Shown here piece after piece: positions 1-8,573 of a stretch of 64,000 nucleotides of DNA (positions within the stretch are counted from its first letter, which is position 1; each line of letters opens with the position of its first letter). A program made the translations under genes and the position numbers. The notes beneath the pieces are model-generated. The model searched no databases, had not been told where the DNA came from, and saw only the letters and a list, made by a program, of their open reading frames with translations. The stretch is from Cysteiniphilum marinum (GTDB lineage: Bacteria > Pseudomonadota > Gammaproteobacteria > Francisellales > Francisellaceae). The stretch covers positions 86,044-150,043 of the forward strand of contig NZ_JACYVZ010000004.1 of assembly GCF_014857925.1 (NCBI RefSeq), in the 5' to 3' direction.

Positions 1-406
1 ACAACAATCACTTTTTTCATAACTACATCCTTCTTAAATTATATAACTATACTATCTATCAACATTCATTGGTCGCTGGCTGAGCATAAGTCGAAGCCAG
101 TATAAGTTACCTATGCAAATATTATCAGGTGTTGTTTTAGATTCTCGGGCTTAATCGAAATATCCATCATTACCACGAAACTATTGTTTAGGCACTTACA
201 TGTCGAATTTATTAGCACTCCCTTCGACTTACACTCAGGGAACGATCAACTCTTCTGGGAAAATTCAACGACATTTAATAATCAATCATTACCATTATAC
301 TTAATTTCTTTTTTGTTGATAGTTATTTCTTTGTTTCTTTCTTCATGTTTTTTTTATGACGCAAGTAACTCCTCCCTATGAGAATACGTAACATACGGAT
401 ATTGCT
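1..406. other. Intergenic start of window, no convincing gene
   Basis: No open frame here has a ribosome binding site or recognisable protein features. A 65-codon frame at 184-381 starts with TTG, has no Shine-Dalgarno sequence and runs through a dispersed repeat, so I do not call it. The stretch does hold two copies, in opposite orientation, of a short repeat around GTCGAAG (listed separately). Confidence 0.5.
71..240. repeat. REP-like dispersed repeat, two inverted copies
   Basis: Positions 81-97 read TGAGCATAAGTCGAAGC. Positions 222-240 read CTTCGACTTACACTCAGGG, which is nearly the reverse complement of the first. The same core recurs at 33321-33417 (CTTCGACTTACGCTCAGGG at 33399-33417). 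The copies lie between genes, as expected for a REP-like extragenic element; its function is unknown. Confidence 0.5.
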
Positions 407-919
407 TTAAAAAAACTTTAATTTCTGCCACCAACTTTTGTTGTGAATATTTTTCTCAAGCTTTTCGCGCTTTATTGCCAATGAGGTTCTTAAATCATTC
501 GGCGTTAAGCGATGTGAAGCAAAATCATTATTGGTCAAAGGTGATTTTGCCGCTTTAAATGCGGCATCAATAAGCTCTGAGCAGAACCATTTATCATGCT
601 CATCCATCCAGTCACGACGCCACAAGCCAAGCCCCAAAGCGGATGAATAATCATACTTCTTACCAAGTTGATTGTTTAAAAAACTAATCAGATTATTCTT
701 TTGTGCATCACTGATTTCTGTACACCACGTTTCTAGCATATCTTGAGATTTACGTAAATCATCATAGCTGCGCTTATAAACACCTAATGAACCATTACTA
801 CTATAGCAATCATCATCAACTTGCAGCTCGACATGTGAGAAATGTGAACGCGTTACCCAACGAATGCCATAACTAACGGGGTGATACCTGCGACCAAAAT
901 ATATTTGAATGAGAGGCAT
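407..919 (-). CDS. YiiX/NlpC-P60-type permuted papain-like hydrolase
   Basis: A 170-residue protein. It shows the hallmark order of circularly permuted papain-fold (YiiX/YebB-like) enzymes: a histidine in the motif SHVEL near the N-terminus and a cysteine in WFCSELI further on, followed by a helix. Members hydrolyse or transfer acyl/amide bonds, often on peptidoglycan peptides or lipids; the substrate here cannot be read from the sequence. I chose the ATG at 919 over an upstream ATG at 979 because AAGGAAATTGTT precedes it closely and nothing similar precedes the other. No signal peptide is evident, so it may act in the cytoplasm. It is transcribed away from the divergent outer-membrane gene at 1101. 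The family call is fairly sure; the function is not. Confidence 0.7.
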   Translation of the reverse strand: MPLIQIYFGRRYHPVSYGIRWVTRSHFSHVELQVDDDCYSSNGSLGVYKRSYDDLRKSQDMLETWCTEISDAQKNNLISFLNNQLGKKYDYSSALGLGLWRRDWMDEHDKWFCSELIDAAFKAAKSPLTNNDFASHRLTPNDLRTSLAIKREKLEKNIHNKSWWQKLKFF

Positions 920-1100
920 AACAATTTCCTTTTTATCTTTCCATAAACTCCTTGGCCAGTATAGCCAAACATTGATCATAATAAACGTAATGTTAATAGA
1001 AATAAGCGTATCGTATTTGATTTTTCCAAATTTTTACGTTAATTTGCGCGAACCAAAAATAGGTCTTTGGTACAAAACAAATCTATAGGGGGTTTATCTC

Positions 1101-1934
1101 ATGACAAAAATGAACAAAATAATTGGCTTATCAGCCATTGCTTTATTAAGCATCTCTGCAGCAAATGCGGGCGCACAAAGTGGTTTGGTTGTTGGTGGTA
1201 ACGTTGGTTATTCATTTGCACAAAATGGTTTTGCAAACCACAAAGGTGGTGTAGCTTTAGGTGGTTTAGTAGGTTATGACTACGCTTTAAATCGTAGCAT
1301 TAGCGTTGGTGCGGAAATGGATTTGCAATATGCAAACCAAGTATCAAAGACAGCAGGTAACAAAATCAATGTTTGGAATGTGCCATTATTCTTAGTTGGT
1401 AAGTACTACTTTGGTGGCAACAAACAGTTTAATGTCTTTGGTAAAGCAGGCTATGCATGGAACCGTGTTGGTGCTAATGATAACTACAGCAAAATCTTCA
1501 GACCTGTTGTTGCAGTGGGCGCTGGTTACCAATTGTCTCGCACATTGAATGTATTTGCACAATACCAATACAACTGGTTACCACAAGGCGGTCACAACAT
1601 GGGTCAAGCAACGGCTTCTGTTGGTTTGACTTACACGATCCCGATGGGGCCAAGCAACTATTTCTCAAATGAAGAGAACAATGCAATCGGTCAAGAGCAA
1701 CCTGCAATGCATAGCCAACCGACTGCAGCCGCAGCTGCAGTTCCAGCACCAACTGCTATTGGCAATGCGGCATATACCGTTAAAAAAGGTGATACATTGT
1801 ATGATATCGCTGTAGCACATGGCTTATCAAAAACTAAAGGCGCCAACTGTATTGCTAAAGAAAATAACATCACCAACCCATCTAAGATTCTCGTGGGTCA
1901 AAAGCTTGTTATTCCAGCAGTACACTCTTGCTAA
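1101..1934 (+). CDS. Outer-membrane beta-barrel protein with C-terminal LysM
   Basis: A 277-residue exported protein. Residues 1-25 form a Sec signal peptide ending in ANAGAQ. Residues ~27-180 are alternating aromatic/Gly strands typical of an eight-stranded OmpA/OmpX-type barrel ('outer membrane protein beta-barrel' family). Then comes an Ala/Pro-rich linker (~205-220), and residues ~222-275 are a LysM domain (AAYTVKKGDTLYDIA, later KILVGQKLVIP). LysM binds N-acetylglucosamine in peptidoglycan, so this protein probably ties the outer membrane to the wall, with LysM replacing the OmpA-family C-terminal domain. A strong AGGGGG site precedes the ATG. A second LysM gene follows after 3 bases, so both are probably cotranscribed. 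Confidence 0.8.
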   Translation: MTKMNKIIGLSAIALLSISAANAGAQSGLVVGGNVGYSFAQNGFANHKGGVALGGLVGYDYALNRSISVGAEMDLQYANQVSKTAGNKINVWNVPLFLVGKYYFGGNKQFNVFGKAGYAWNRVGANDNYSKIFRPVVAVGAGYQLSRTLNVFAQYQYNWLPQGGHNMGQATASVGLTYTIPMGPSNYFSNEENNAIGQEQPAMHSQPTAAAAAVPAPTAIGNAAYTVKKGDTLYDIAVAHGLSKTKGANCIAKENNITNPSKILVGQKLVIPAVHSC

Positions 1935-1937
1935 TCA

Positions 1938-2189
1938 ATGATTCATAAAACCATAGCGCTTATTCTGGCGCTATTTCTACTTAACCCGCTTTGTTATGCT
2001 TCGCAAATAAAGTTACTTGGCGAAGCTTCTGACTATGTTATTAAAAAAGGCGATACATTGTCATTAATTGCCAAGCATCACAAGATCACAACAAGTTGCT
2101 TGGCAAAGTATAACAGGATCAAAAACAGCAATAAGATTTATATTGGTCAGAGCTTGTATATTCCCAATCAAGCGCAATGCACTAAATAA
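1938..2189 (+). CDS. Small secreted LysM protein
   Basis: An 83-residue protein with a signal peptide (residues 1-21, ending CYAS) and a single LysM module filling the rest (DYVIKKGDTLSLIAKHHKI, then KIYIGQSLYIPN). It resembles the LysM tail of the preceding outer-membrane protein, including the pattern of a cysteine after the first helix (TSCLAKYN versus ANCIAKEN), which suggests partial duplication. It starts 3 bases after that gene's stop, so translation is likely coupled. Predicted to be a periplasmic peptidoglycan-binding protein. Its last 8 bases overlap the convergent gene on the other strand. Confidence 0.75.
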   Translation: MIHKTIALILALFLLNPLCYASQIKLLGEASDYVIKKGDTLSLIAKHHKITTSCLAKYNRIKNSNKIYIGQSLYIPNQAQCTK

Positions 2190-3075
2190 GATACAAAAGC
2201 TTCAAGCCAACAGCACTCACATTGCTGTTAATGCTATTGTTTTTTGCGGGAACATAAATATAGCTTGCCCATGGCGCAATAATAAAGCGTCCATAGCTGC
2301 TATCAAAATTAAAGCCAACACCTAATAATGAATACAATCCACCATGATTCGTAGTCGATTGTGACAGCGTGCCTAAACCATTAGCTTGATAAAAATCCAC
2401 TTGCGTATTGTTGTAATAGATATAACCAAGCTCAGTGCGACTGGAGATTGAAAAATAATGATTAAAATGAAATGCACTAGATTGCAATACCCCTGCATGC
2501 AAATATAGATCATCCTGATTGGTGCCACTGGTATTGATCAAAGCCAACATCATCGGTTCAGTTGTACGATATTTTGAGTAATTTGCCGTAGTGTAAACAC
2601 CTGGCGTTATATGAAATCTTCCTTGAATAAATTCATAACCAAGGCTTAAAGTTGACGTTGCAAAGTAATGCTCAAGATTAGTGTGTTGATCAATGTTATA
2701 ATCATTGGCACGCAGATTAATGCGCCCTGTTCCTGCCGCACCATGGATATACCAATGCGCTTGCCAATGATTATAAGTGCTAATAACACCAAAAATAGCG
2801 CCACCCATCCATTCAAATGTTGCGGCTGTGCCTACAACATTAAAAAGATTCAAACGAGTATGCGTATAGCGCGTCTCAAGTGTTGGACCAAAATACCAGT
2901 GATTATCCAGTCGATTATCTGAATTATGCAATGCCATCGTAGGATGCAAATCATCTAGGTCATGATTATCGACAACATTTGCAGCAATAGCAGATTCAAC
3001 CAAGCCCAGTAATAAGCATAGCCCACGATAAAACGGGAGTTTATTTCTTATATCCATTATTTGTTTAGGTTCCAT
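2182..3075 (-). CDS. Exported protein, probable outer-membrane beta-barrel
   Basis: I do not recognise a named family. The 297-residue protein has a hydrophobic N-terminal segment (LPFYRGLCLLLGLVESAIA) that looks like a signal peptide, then about 260 residues rich in aromatic/polar alternation (for example HWYIHGAAGTGRINLRAN, SRTELGYIYYNN, YGRFIIAPWASYIYV) typical of transmembrane beta-strands, resembling autotransporter-type barrels, and it ends in hydrophobic LLYLI. Two starts are possible, 3075 and 3057; neither has a strong ribosome site. It converges with the LysM gene, overlapping it by 8 bases. Barrel identity is inferred from composition. Confidence 0.55.
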   Translation of the reverse strand: MEPKQIMDIRNKLPFYRGLCLLLGLVESAIAANVVDNHDLDDLHPTMALHNSDNRLDNHWYFGPTLETRYTHTRLNLFNVVGTAATFEWMGGAIFGVISTYNHWQAHWYIHGAAGTGRINLRANDYNIDQHTNLEHYFATSTLSLGYEFIQGRFHITPGVYTTANYSKYRTTEPMMLALINTSGTNQDDLYLHAGVLQSSAFHFNHYFSISSRTELGYIYYNNTQVDFYQANGLGTLSQSTTNHGGLYSLLGVGFNFDSSYGRFIIAPWASYIYVPAKNNSINSNVSAVGLKLLYLI

Positions 3076-3171
3076 CTAATCATTCTTAGGTTGAGTATAG
3101 TTGATAATTGCAAACCATCATTATTTCTTTGACTATACTCAGCATGTGTGCGATCAACCTTAACTGGGATA

Positions 3172-3267
3172 ATGATGATGAATGAGTTATTTTTGTTTGG
3201 TCTACTTGCTTGCTTTATATTTGTTAGTCTTATTATGGTCTGGGTGAATACGGTGGTGATTATTTAG
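3172..3267 (+). CDS. Candidate 31-residue membrane peptide
   Basis: A short frame begins with three ATG codons and encodes a peptide that is almost wholly one membrane helix (NELFLFGLLACFIFVSLIM, then VWVNTVVII). GGGAT just upstream may serve as a weak ribosome site, and a TTGACT at about 3129 could belong to a promoter. A ten-base inverted repeat (TGAGTATAGT at 3092-3101, ACTATACTCA at 3132-3141) lies before it and may be regulatory. It resembles small single-span regulators of membrane complexes only in shape. It could be chance. Confidence 0.3.
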   Translation: MMMNELFLFGLLACFIFVSLIMVWVNTVVII

Positions 3268-3702
3268 TTTGGATATAAGATGTATATTTTCCATTTTTCT
3301 AAATGATTACAAGTCTGTTTGTAGATTTATTGAGTTAAATTAGTTATTATTTAGCAGTGCAGATAGCTTATCTTTAAGTGAACCACCCCGTCACTTAAAC
3401 GTAGGTTGCCTTACTTGCTAATAGCCCCCATCTAGAGGCAAAAATTAAAGGAATATATAAATTTTGGCATGGATATCTGCATTTTAAGATCAAACCCTAA
3501 TAGGGATATAGGTGTTGTAATATTCATGTTTGAGCGTTAAATATTAGCTCATTTATGTGTATTTCAGATTTTGATACGTTGATACGTATATTACCTTTTG
3601 AGTTTATATTATCTAAAAGTGAATCCTCTTATAATGGTTATGCTTATGCTAAAAGATTAGCTTCAGCAGATAATATAAATCTTTAAATACAAGGGGGTTA
3701 CG
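3268..3702. other. Intergenic region, possible leader of the 3703 gene
   Basis: No supported gene. A 9-base inverted repeat, TTTAAGTGA (3373-3381) and TCACTTAAA (3391-3399), forms a hairpin with a C-rich loop. A 43-codon frame at 3555-3686 ends just before the next gene but lacks any ribosome site, so I leave it uncalled. The final 20 bases carry the strong AGGGGG site of the gene at 3703. Confidence 0.4.
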
Positions 3703-5097
3703 ATGTATGTTGTAAATCAAGTTAAAAGTAAAATGTCACCTTATCAAGTGGATTTGGTTGATGATATGGTGAATGACCTATCAGACACAAGTCGGGTTTA
3801 TTTGAAAAATATTTTATCAAGATCTTATGTGATTGGTGTACAACACTTAATGGAAACGGAGTTATGCTTATTTGATGGTTTATTGTGTGCAGGTGCAATA
3901 CCAGAACAAATTAGATTTGCTGGTAAGTTGTATTCCGATTATTTTCCTGCTATTCAAACTTTGAGAGGTAAAGGAATTAACATTCACACCATTAACCACA
4001 CGGTAAAGCCAGGAGAGTTTTCTATTGCAATAAAACAGACAATTAGAGATATGTGGCAATATGCATTAGCTGACATCGAGGATGCAAATAATATTGATAA
4101 CATCATTATTTTAGATGAAGGCGGCAGGGCGTTAGAGGAAATTCCTCGTTATTTGAAGAATAAATATAATGTGATTGTCATAGAGCATACAAGAGGAGGT
4201 CTGTACAATAGTGCTTCTCAACATATGAATATACCCATTTTAAAGCCCGCGTTATCGGCGGTTAAAAAAATATTAGAATCTCCTAAAATTGTCAGTAAAG
4301 TGGTAAAAACCGTTTTACAAAAAATCAGCAAATTACCTTATTCACAATATAAGGTATATGGAGTGGTTGGGTTAGGTAATATCGGGGCTGCCTTATCAAG
4401 AGAGCTTGTTAATAATGGCTATGAAGTCATTGCTTTTGATACAGAGTCTGAAAAGTGCAAATCACTGAAAGATAAAAGCAGCGTTGAATTGGCTTCAACA
4501 TTGGATGAATTAATTCATAATTCAGAAGTCATTATAGGAACAACAGGAAAAGATATTAGTGTAGACTTTAATTTTAAAGAGCACTTATGTCATGATATCT
4601 TTTTGATTAGCGCTAGCTCTGAAGACAAGGAGTTCAAATCACTTCTAAAATCAGTTGATGGCAATAAACCATTACAAAACGACATTAAATTAAAGACATA
4701 CAACGGTAATACCACAACCATTCTTTCAGGTGGATTTCCTGTCAACTTTGATCAAGCCAGTGAGTCTGTACCAATTAAAGATATATGCATTACACGTGCA
4801 TTAATGTTGGGATCAATTTTTCAAGCCTGTTTCTTACTAAGGTACCTAAATTTAGATGACGTAACGAGTAATTTAAGCCTGGCAACGGATGCTTCATTAC
4901 AATATTACTTAGCACAAAAATACCTAGCTTACGATCATGGCGATGACTTTAACAATGAAGTACGGCAAATTTTTTCATCATTAGATTGTATAAAGTCTTT
5001 TTCTGAGGGAATGAGTCTTGACTGTGATGAGTTTAAATTATTACTTGCTCTAAAAAATGACTTCAGCACAAGCGCGGAAAAATCTAGAGCTGGATAA
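3703..5097 (+). CDS. S-adenosylhomocysteine hydrolase-like NAD-binding protein
   Basis: A 464-residue protein with a central Rossmann domain whose glycine loop VVGLGNIGAALSRELV lies near residue 220, followed by an acidic strand end (VIAFDTESE), as in NAD-binding domains of SAH hydrolase and D-2-hydroxyacid dehydrogenases. An upstream segment (IIILDEGGRALEEIP, then VIVIEHTRGGLYNSAS) resembles the substrate domain of SAH hydrolase. The usual long C-terminal SAH-hydrolase tail is not evident, so it is a divergent relative rather than ahcY itself. ATG with AGGGGG upstream. Its 3' end overlaps the convergent unknown gene by 48 bases, and a methyltransferase lies beyond that. Because SAH hydrolases remove the by-product of methyltransferases, a shared pathway is plausible but unproven. 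Confidence 0.55.
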   Translation: MYVVNQVKSKMSPYQVDLVDDMVNDLSDTSRVYLKNILSRSYVIGVQHLMETELCLFDGLLCAGAIPEQIRFAGKLYSDYFPAIQTLRGKGINIHTINHTVKPGEFSIAIKQTIRDMWQYALADIEDANNIDNIIILDEGGRALEEIPRYLKNKYNVIVIEHTRGGLYNSASQHMNIPILKPALSAVKKILESPKIVSKVVKTVLQKISKLPYSQYKVYGVVGLGNIGAALSRELVNNGYEVIAFDTESEKCKSLKDKSSVELASTLDELIHNSEVIIGTTGKDISVDFNFKEHLCHDIFLISASSEDKEFKSLLKSVDGNKPLQNDIKLKTYNGNTTTILSGGFPVNFDQASESVPIKDICITRALMLGSIFQACFLLRYLNLDDVTSNLSLATDASLQYYLAQKYLAYDHGDDFNNEVRQIFSSLDCIKSFSEGMSLDCDEFKLLLALKNDFSTSAEKSRAG

Positions 5098-6234
5098 ATT
5101 ATCAGTAGCAATATCTATGCCAATTTCATGACTTGGTCTCACTAACTTATTGTCATGTATATCTTTCTTGGAACTGTATATATTAATGGGAAGCGGCATA
5201 TCTTTGTTATTCTGGTTAATACAATTCAGTGTATAGGAAATCTTTTCACAAAACGCATAATAGCTTCTTAAGCTTTCAGATAATACAACGTTACCATCTA
5301 AAAGTGTCGGGTGTAAAAACGAGTAATATACACTTTTTATAGTGGAACTCTCGGCTGTTCCAGCTAGAGAAATTATATCTGGCGGATATCGGCATTGATA
5401 GATTTCTGATAATGCATATTTGATTTCATCAATAGGGGCATCCATTGATGTAGATACTCTAAATGCTGGCGCTTTACCTTTATGAATTTGAATTAAGTGT
5501 TTTAAAGTTTCAATGTGTTGTTGATCCAGTTTGATATTATATTGGGACAATGTTAGTGATAATTGTTCCCAATGTAATGAATTTTTCATCATCTCCACAG
5601 ATGAATTTACTGATTTCCATGAGTATTGTGTAATGAAATCAGTTAATAAATGATGGGAAGGCTTGCGTTTGATGACGGGCTCTACAATCGATTTAGGGAA
5701 AAACAAGACTTTGCATGTCCATGACTGAGACTCAGCAATTGCTTTAAATAGGTGATAATGCTGATGATAGGTTGCTGGAAATATATCATTTTTAAGATGG
5801 AAATGCTGTTGTAGCTTTTTAAGTCTTGATACTTCAGTTAGCTTTTGTAAACAAAATATACTTTTACTTCCAGCAGTAATTGACCAAAGTGGTTTAGCGT
5901 TGATGTTGCATAATACGTCAAGAATTTCATACGTTCCAAAGATGCCACCCTGATGCAATAAATTTAAGGGAATTGTTCTAGTGCTATTATCAATATAAAG
6001 CTCAGCATTATTTGATAGAATTATTGACAAGGGAATATGTGCATAGTTTAAATCATCTAGCATCCCATTAGTTTGGAGCTTCCCATTAAGTAGAATGTTT
6101 TCACCATAACAATAGGTTCCTTCATAGAAAACATCATCCACTGATACAATGTCTTCAATTGCATCAAATAATTCTATGTTTTCTTGCTTTACCGATTGGG
6201 CAACATCTTGCCATGTGCATGATTTCAATTCCAT
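5050..6234 (-). CDS. Unknown protein with cNMP-binding-like N-terminal region
   Basis: I do not recognise this 394-residue protein with confidence. Residues ~40-105 resemble a cyclic-nucleotide-binding beta-roll: short strands with a closing motif PLNLLHQGGIFGTYEILD, comparable to the PGDIFGE region of CRP-like domains. The rest is mixed helical with no motif I can name; there is no signal peptide or membrane span. The ATG at 6234 has only a weak upstream AAAGACAG. It faces the SAH-hydrolase-like gene and overlaps it by 48 bases; the methyltransferase upstream is on the same strand, 293 bases away. Function unknown; the beta-roll idea is tentative. Confidence 0.45.
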   Translation of the reverse strand: MELKSCTWQDVAQSVKQENIELFDAIEDIVSVDDVFYEGTYCYGENILLNGKLQTNGMLDDLNYAHIPLSIILSNNAELYIDNSTRTIPLNLLHQGGIFGTYEILDVLCNINAKPLWSITAGSKSIFCLQKLTEVSRLKKLQQHFHLKNDIFPATYHQHYHLFKAIAESQSWTCKVLFFPKSIVEPVIKRKPSHHLLTDFITQYSWKSVNSSVEMMKNSLHWEQLSLTLSQYNIKLDQQHIETLKHLIQIHKGKAPAFRVSTSMDAPIDEIKYALSEIYQCRYPPDIISLAGTAESSTIKSVYYSFLHPTLLDGNVVLSESLRSYYAFCEKISYTLNCINQNNKDMPLPINIYSSKKDIHDNKLVRPSHEIGIDIATDNLSSSRFFRACAEVIF

Positions 6235-6527
6235 TATCTGTCTTTGTTTTTGTAGCTAAAGTTTAGTCATGAGATATCATAATTAATTACAATCAAAATT
6301 TATATATATTTACGCACTTTGCCTGCATTTATAGCAGGAGAAATCCCTGATATTTGGAGTTAAATTACTGAAAATATAACAATTTTATTGTGCGAAAAGC
6401 TTAGATATCATTTCGAACAGTTAAATTGAATGTTTAACAATAGTCTTAAGAAATTTATGGTGGGGGTTAACGCATCATAGATGGGGTAGTGCTAGCAATA
6501 CTTTTTGCTGGCACAAAAAATGGTTTT

Positions 6528-7418
6528 TTATCTTGTGATGACTACTTCTGTTTGCTGTGGGAATTTTGGACCTAGCGTCGTAACTGTAACATTGTACCCA
6601 CTGCCAATTCTTGCAATATCATCCATATTCAGATAGCTTATATAAAAAGAATGATTCGTTTGATTATGGTTAATAAATCCCGATGGTCGTAAGTGATAAT
6701 TGGTGATGACATCATAGGTTGCATTTAAGAATGCCAGAAACTTTTCATGAAGAGTTTCAGGCGGCGTTTCAGTATAACCATGCTCGATAATAATTGCTTT
6801 TCCATGCTGAGATAAGCATCGAAGGAAAGATGAAAACTCACTCCAGCGGCAGTTATCTTCGACATGATGCAATACCCATCGAGCAATGATAATATCATAG
6901 GATGTTTGCTCACTTTCTTCAGGAGTTACATAACATATACTATTTGATTTAATATCAGGATAGGGATCATATCCATAAACACCAACATTGATTGAATATT
7001 TTTCCTCTAAAAATGATTTTAATGATAGCTCATATTCTCCATTACCAATCCCATAACTAAAAATATTGACATCCTTTTTTTCAAGGCAAAGCGGCTCAAT
7101 CGCATTTAATATAGATTGATTGGTAATCACATTATGATAATCCCAGCAAGCCAATATATCTTGTGGAGCAATTAGTTCTTTGTGGTTCTGGCATGTTTTA
7201 ATAAATTCATGACACAATTGGGTTAAACTTACTTCATCATTAAAATATAATTTTATTAATGACCAGTTCGTTTTGCTATATTCAATTAATCTTTCTGCGA
7301 ATTCATTTGCTAAAGTATTCCCTGACTGATATAACCCAAACTCATTAAAAGTCCTCATAAGCAGTGTTATATCGTGCAGGTTTAGCTTTATTAGATTTAT
7401 GTCTTCAAGTGCATTCAT
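6528..7418 (-). CDS. Class I SAM-dependent methyltransferase
   Basis: A 296-residue protein. The C-terminal two thirds hold a class I methyltransferase fold: a motif I variant (NIFSYGIGNGEYE), an acidic motif II end (VYGYDPYPD), a motif IV-like strand (YDIIIARWVLHHVED) and a motif V/VI region (HGKAIIIEHGY). The N-terminal ~110 residues are helical and may recognise the substrate. Start choice is firm: GGGAGGAC lies 6 bases before the ATG. It lies upstream, on the same strand, of the unknown 394-residue protein and near the SAH-hydrolase-like gene. The substrate is unknown. Confidence 0.7.
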   Translation of the reverse strand: MNALEDINLIKLNLHDITLLMRTFNEFGLYQSGNTLANEFAERLIEYSKTNWSLIKLYFNDEVSLTQLCHEFIKTCQNHKELIAPQDILACWDYHNVITNQSILNAIEPLCLEKKDVNIFSYGIGNGEYELSLKSFLEEKYSINVGVYGYDPYPDIKSNSICYVTPEESEQTSYDIIIARWVLHHVEDNCRWSEFSSFLRCLSQHGKAIIIEHGYTETPPETLHEKFLAFLNATYDVITNYHLRPSGFINHNQTNHSFYISYLNMDDIARIGSGYNVTVTTLGPKFPQQTEVVITR

Positions 7419-7729
7419 ATGTCCTCCCGCTAAATTGTATAGTTATTGTTTAAGTTCGATATTATCCTAATCTGTTGCACACATCAATTATGTAAAAGTT
7501 TAGACGCAATATGTCAGTTCTCTATTTTTCAAACGCGATTTTTATCAGATATGGTTGAGCATTTCAATCTTCCCATTCTCATTAGCTATTTATACGCGCT
7601 TTTTAAATTACCCACTGATTAACAGAACAAAATAGCAACCACCCTGCTAAAATATTCAACTAGTTTCTACGGCAGCTTTTGGTTATGATTGGCAAGATTT
7701 CATTTAGCAAAACCAAAGGATACGATACG

Positions 7730-8563
7730 ATGCTTAAGAAAATTGGCGTGATATTCTCATTTATGCTGTTAGCAATGTCAGGCTTCCAATTAGCTGAAGC
7801 TAAGCGTTTTGGCGGTGGCTCAAGCCATGGTTATAGTCGCTCAGCACCGACACAAACACACAATAGCACAGCTGCTGGCAACACTGCTCAGAAAAAAGGT
7901 GGCATGGGCACCTTTGGCAAGATCTTAACTGCCCTTGGATTGGGTGCACTTTTTGCTTGGCTCTTTAGCGCGCATGGTATGACAGGACTGCTTATCGTTA
8001 TTGCATTGATCGCACTCTTTGTTTTCTTTATGCGTAGGAAAGCCATGCAGCAACAAATGCACAATAGTAACACTAATGCTTCACCTAACCAAGCATCACC
8101 ATTGCATAGCGCTGCTAATGCCTTTACAGGCAATGCACAAGAAAGTGCAACTGAGCAGCACGATCAATCAGCGCAAGTAAGTAATGGCATCGTTAATGGT
8201 CAATTAGCTGATGGCACACCTGAGACTGTCTTTAATCACCAAGCGTTAAATTTATTTAACCAACTACAAGCTTTAAACAATAAAGAAGGTCTTGAAAAGA
8301 TCAGAAGCTATATCACTGAAGATCTCTATCACAGTGTCTTAAATGACATCGAGCACAATGATGAATTAGCACAATTTAAAGATTTGAGCTGCAAAGTCAT
8401 TAGCTGTGATCGTCAAGTAAATCAATATATTGCAAGTGTCATGTTCGTCGGACAAGTCAAAGAAGATGCCCATAGTGACTGGCAGAACTTTGAAGAAATC
8501 TGGCATTTCACACGCAAAGATGGCGAGCATTTATGGCAAGTTGCCGGTGTTCAGCAGTTCTAA
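7730..8563 (+). CDS. Tim44-like domain membrane protein
   Basis: A 277-residue protein. It has an N-terminal signal/anchor (residues 1-22, ending AEA), a Gly/Ser-rich stretch (KRFGGGSSHGYSRS), a hydrophobic membrane segment (~residues 65-100), a low-complexity Asn/Gln linker, then a C-terminal Tim44-like domain (~residues 140-277) with typical motifs (ALNLFNQLQALNNKEGLEKI, and WHFTRKDG near the end). Bacterial Tim44-like proteins of this layout sit in the inner membrane and are poorly characterised. I use the ATG at 7730 because AAAGGA precedes it; an upstream ATG-type start at 7679 would add 17 residues before the signal peptide. Confidence 0.75.
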   Translation: MLKKIGVIFSFMLLAMSGFQLAEAKRFGGGSSHGYSRSAPTQTHNSTAAGNTAQKKGGMGTFGKILTALGLGALFAWLFSAHGMTGLLIVIALIALFVFFMRRKAMQQQMHNSNTNASPNQASPLHSAANAFTGNAQESATEQHDQSAQVSNGIVNGQLADGTPETVFNHQALNLFNQLQALNNKEGLEKIRSYITEDLYHSVLNDIEHNDELAQFKDLSCKVISCDRQVNQYIASVMFVGQVKEDAHSDWQNFEEIWHFTRKDGEHLWQVAGVQQF

Positions 8564-8573
8564 AATTCAAAGG

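Noticed and set aside
184..381. 65-codon frame at the window start
   Set aside because: It begins with TTG, lacks a ribosome site, and runs through a dispersed repeat.
3555..3686. 43-codon frame just before the SAH-hydrolase-like gene, considered as a leader or precursor peptide
   Set aside because: No Shine-Dalgarno sequence, no leader or core pattern, and no modifying enzyme recognised nearby.
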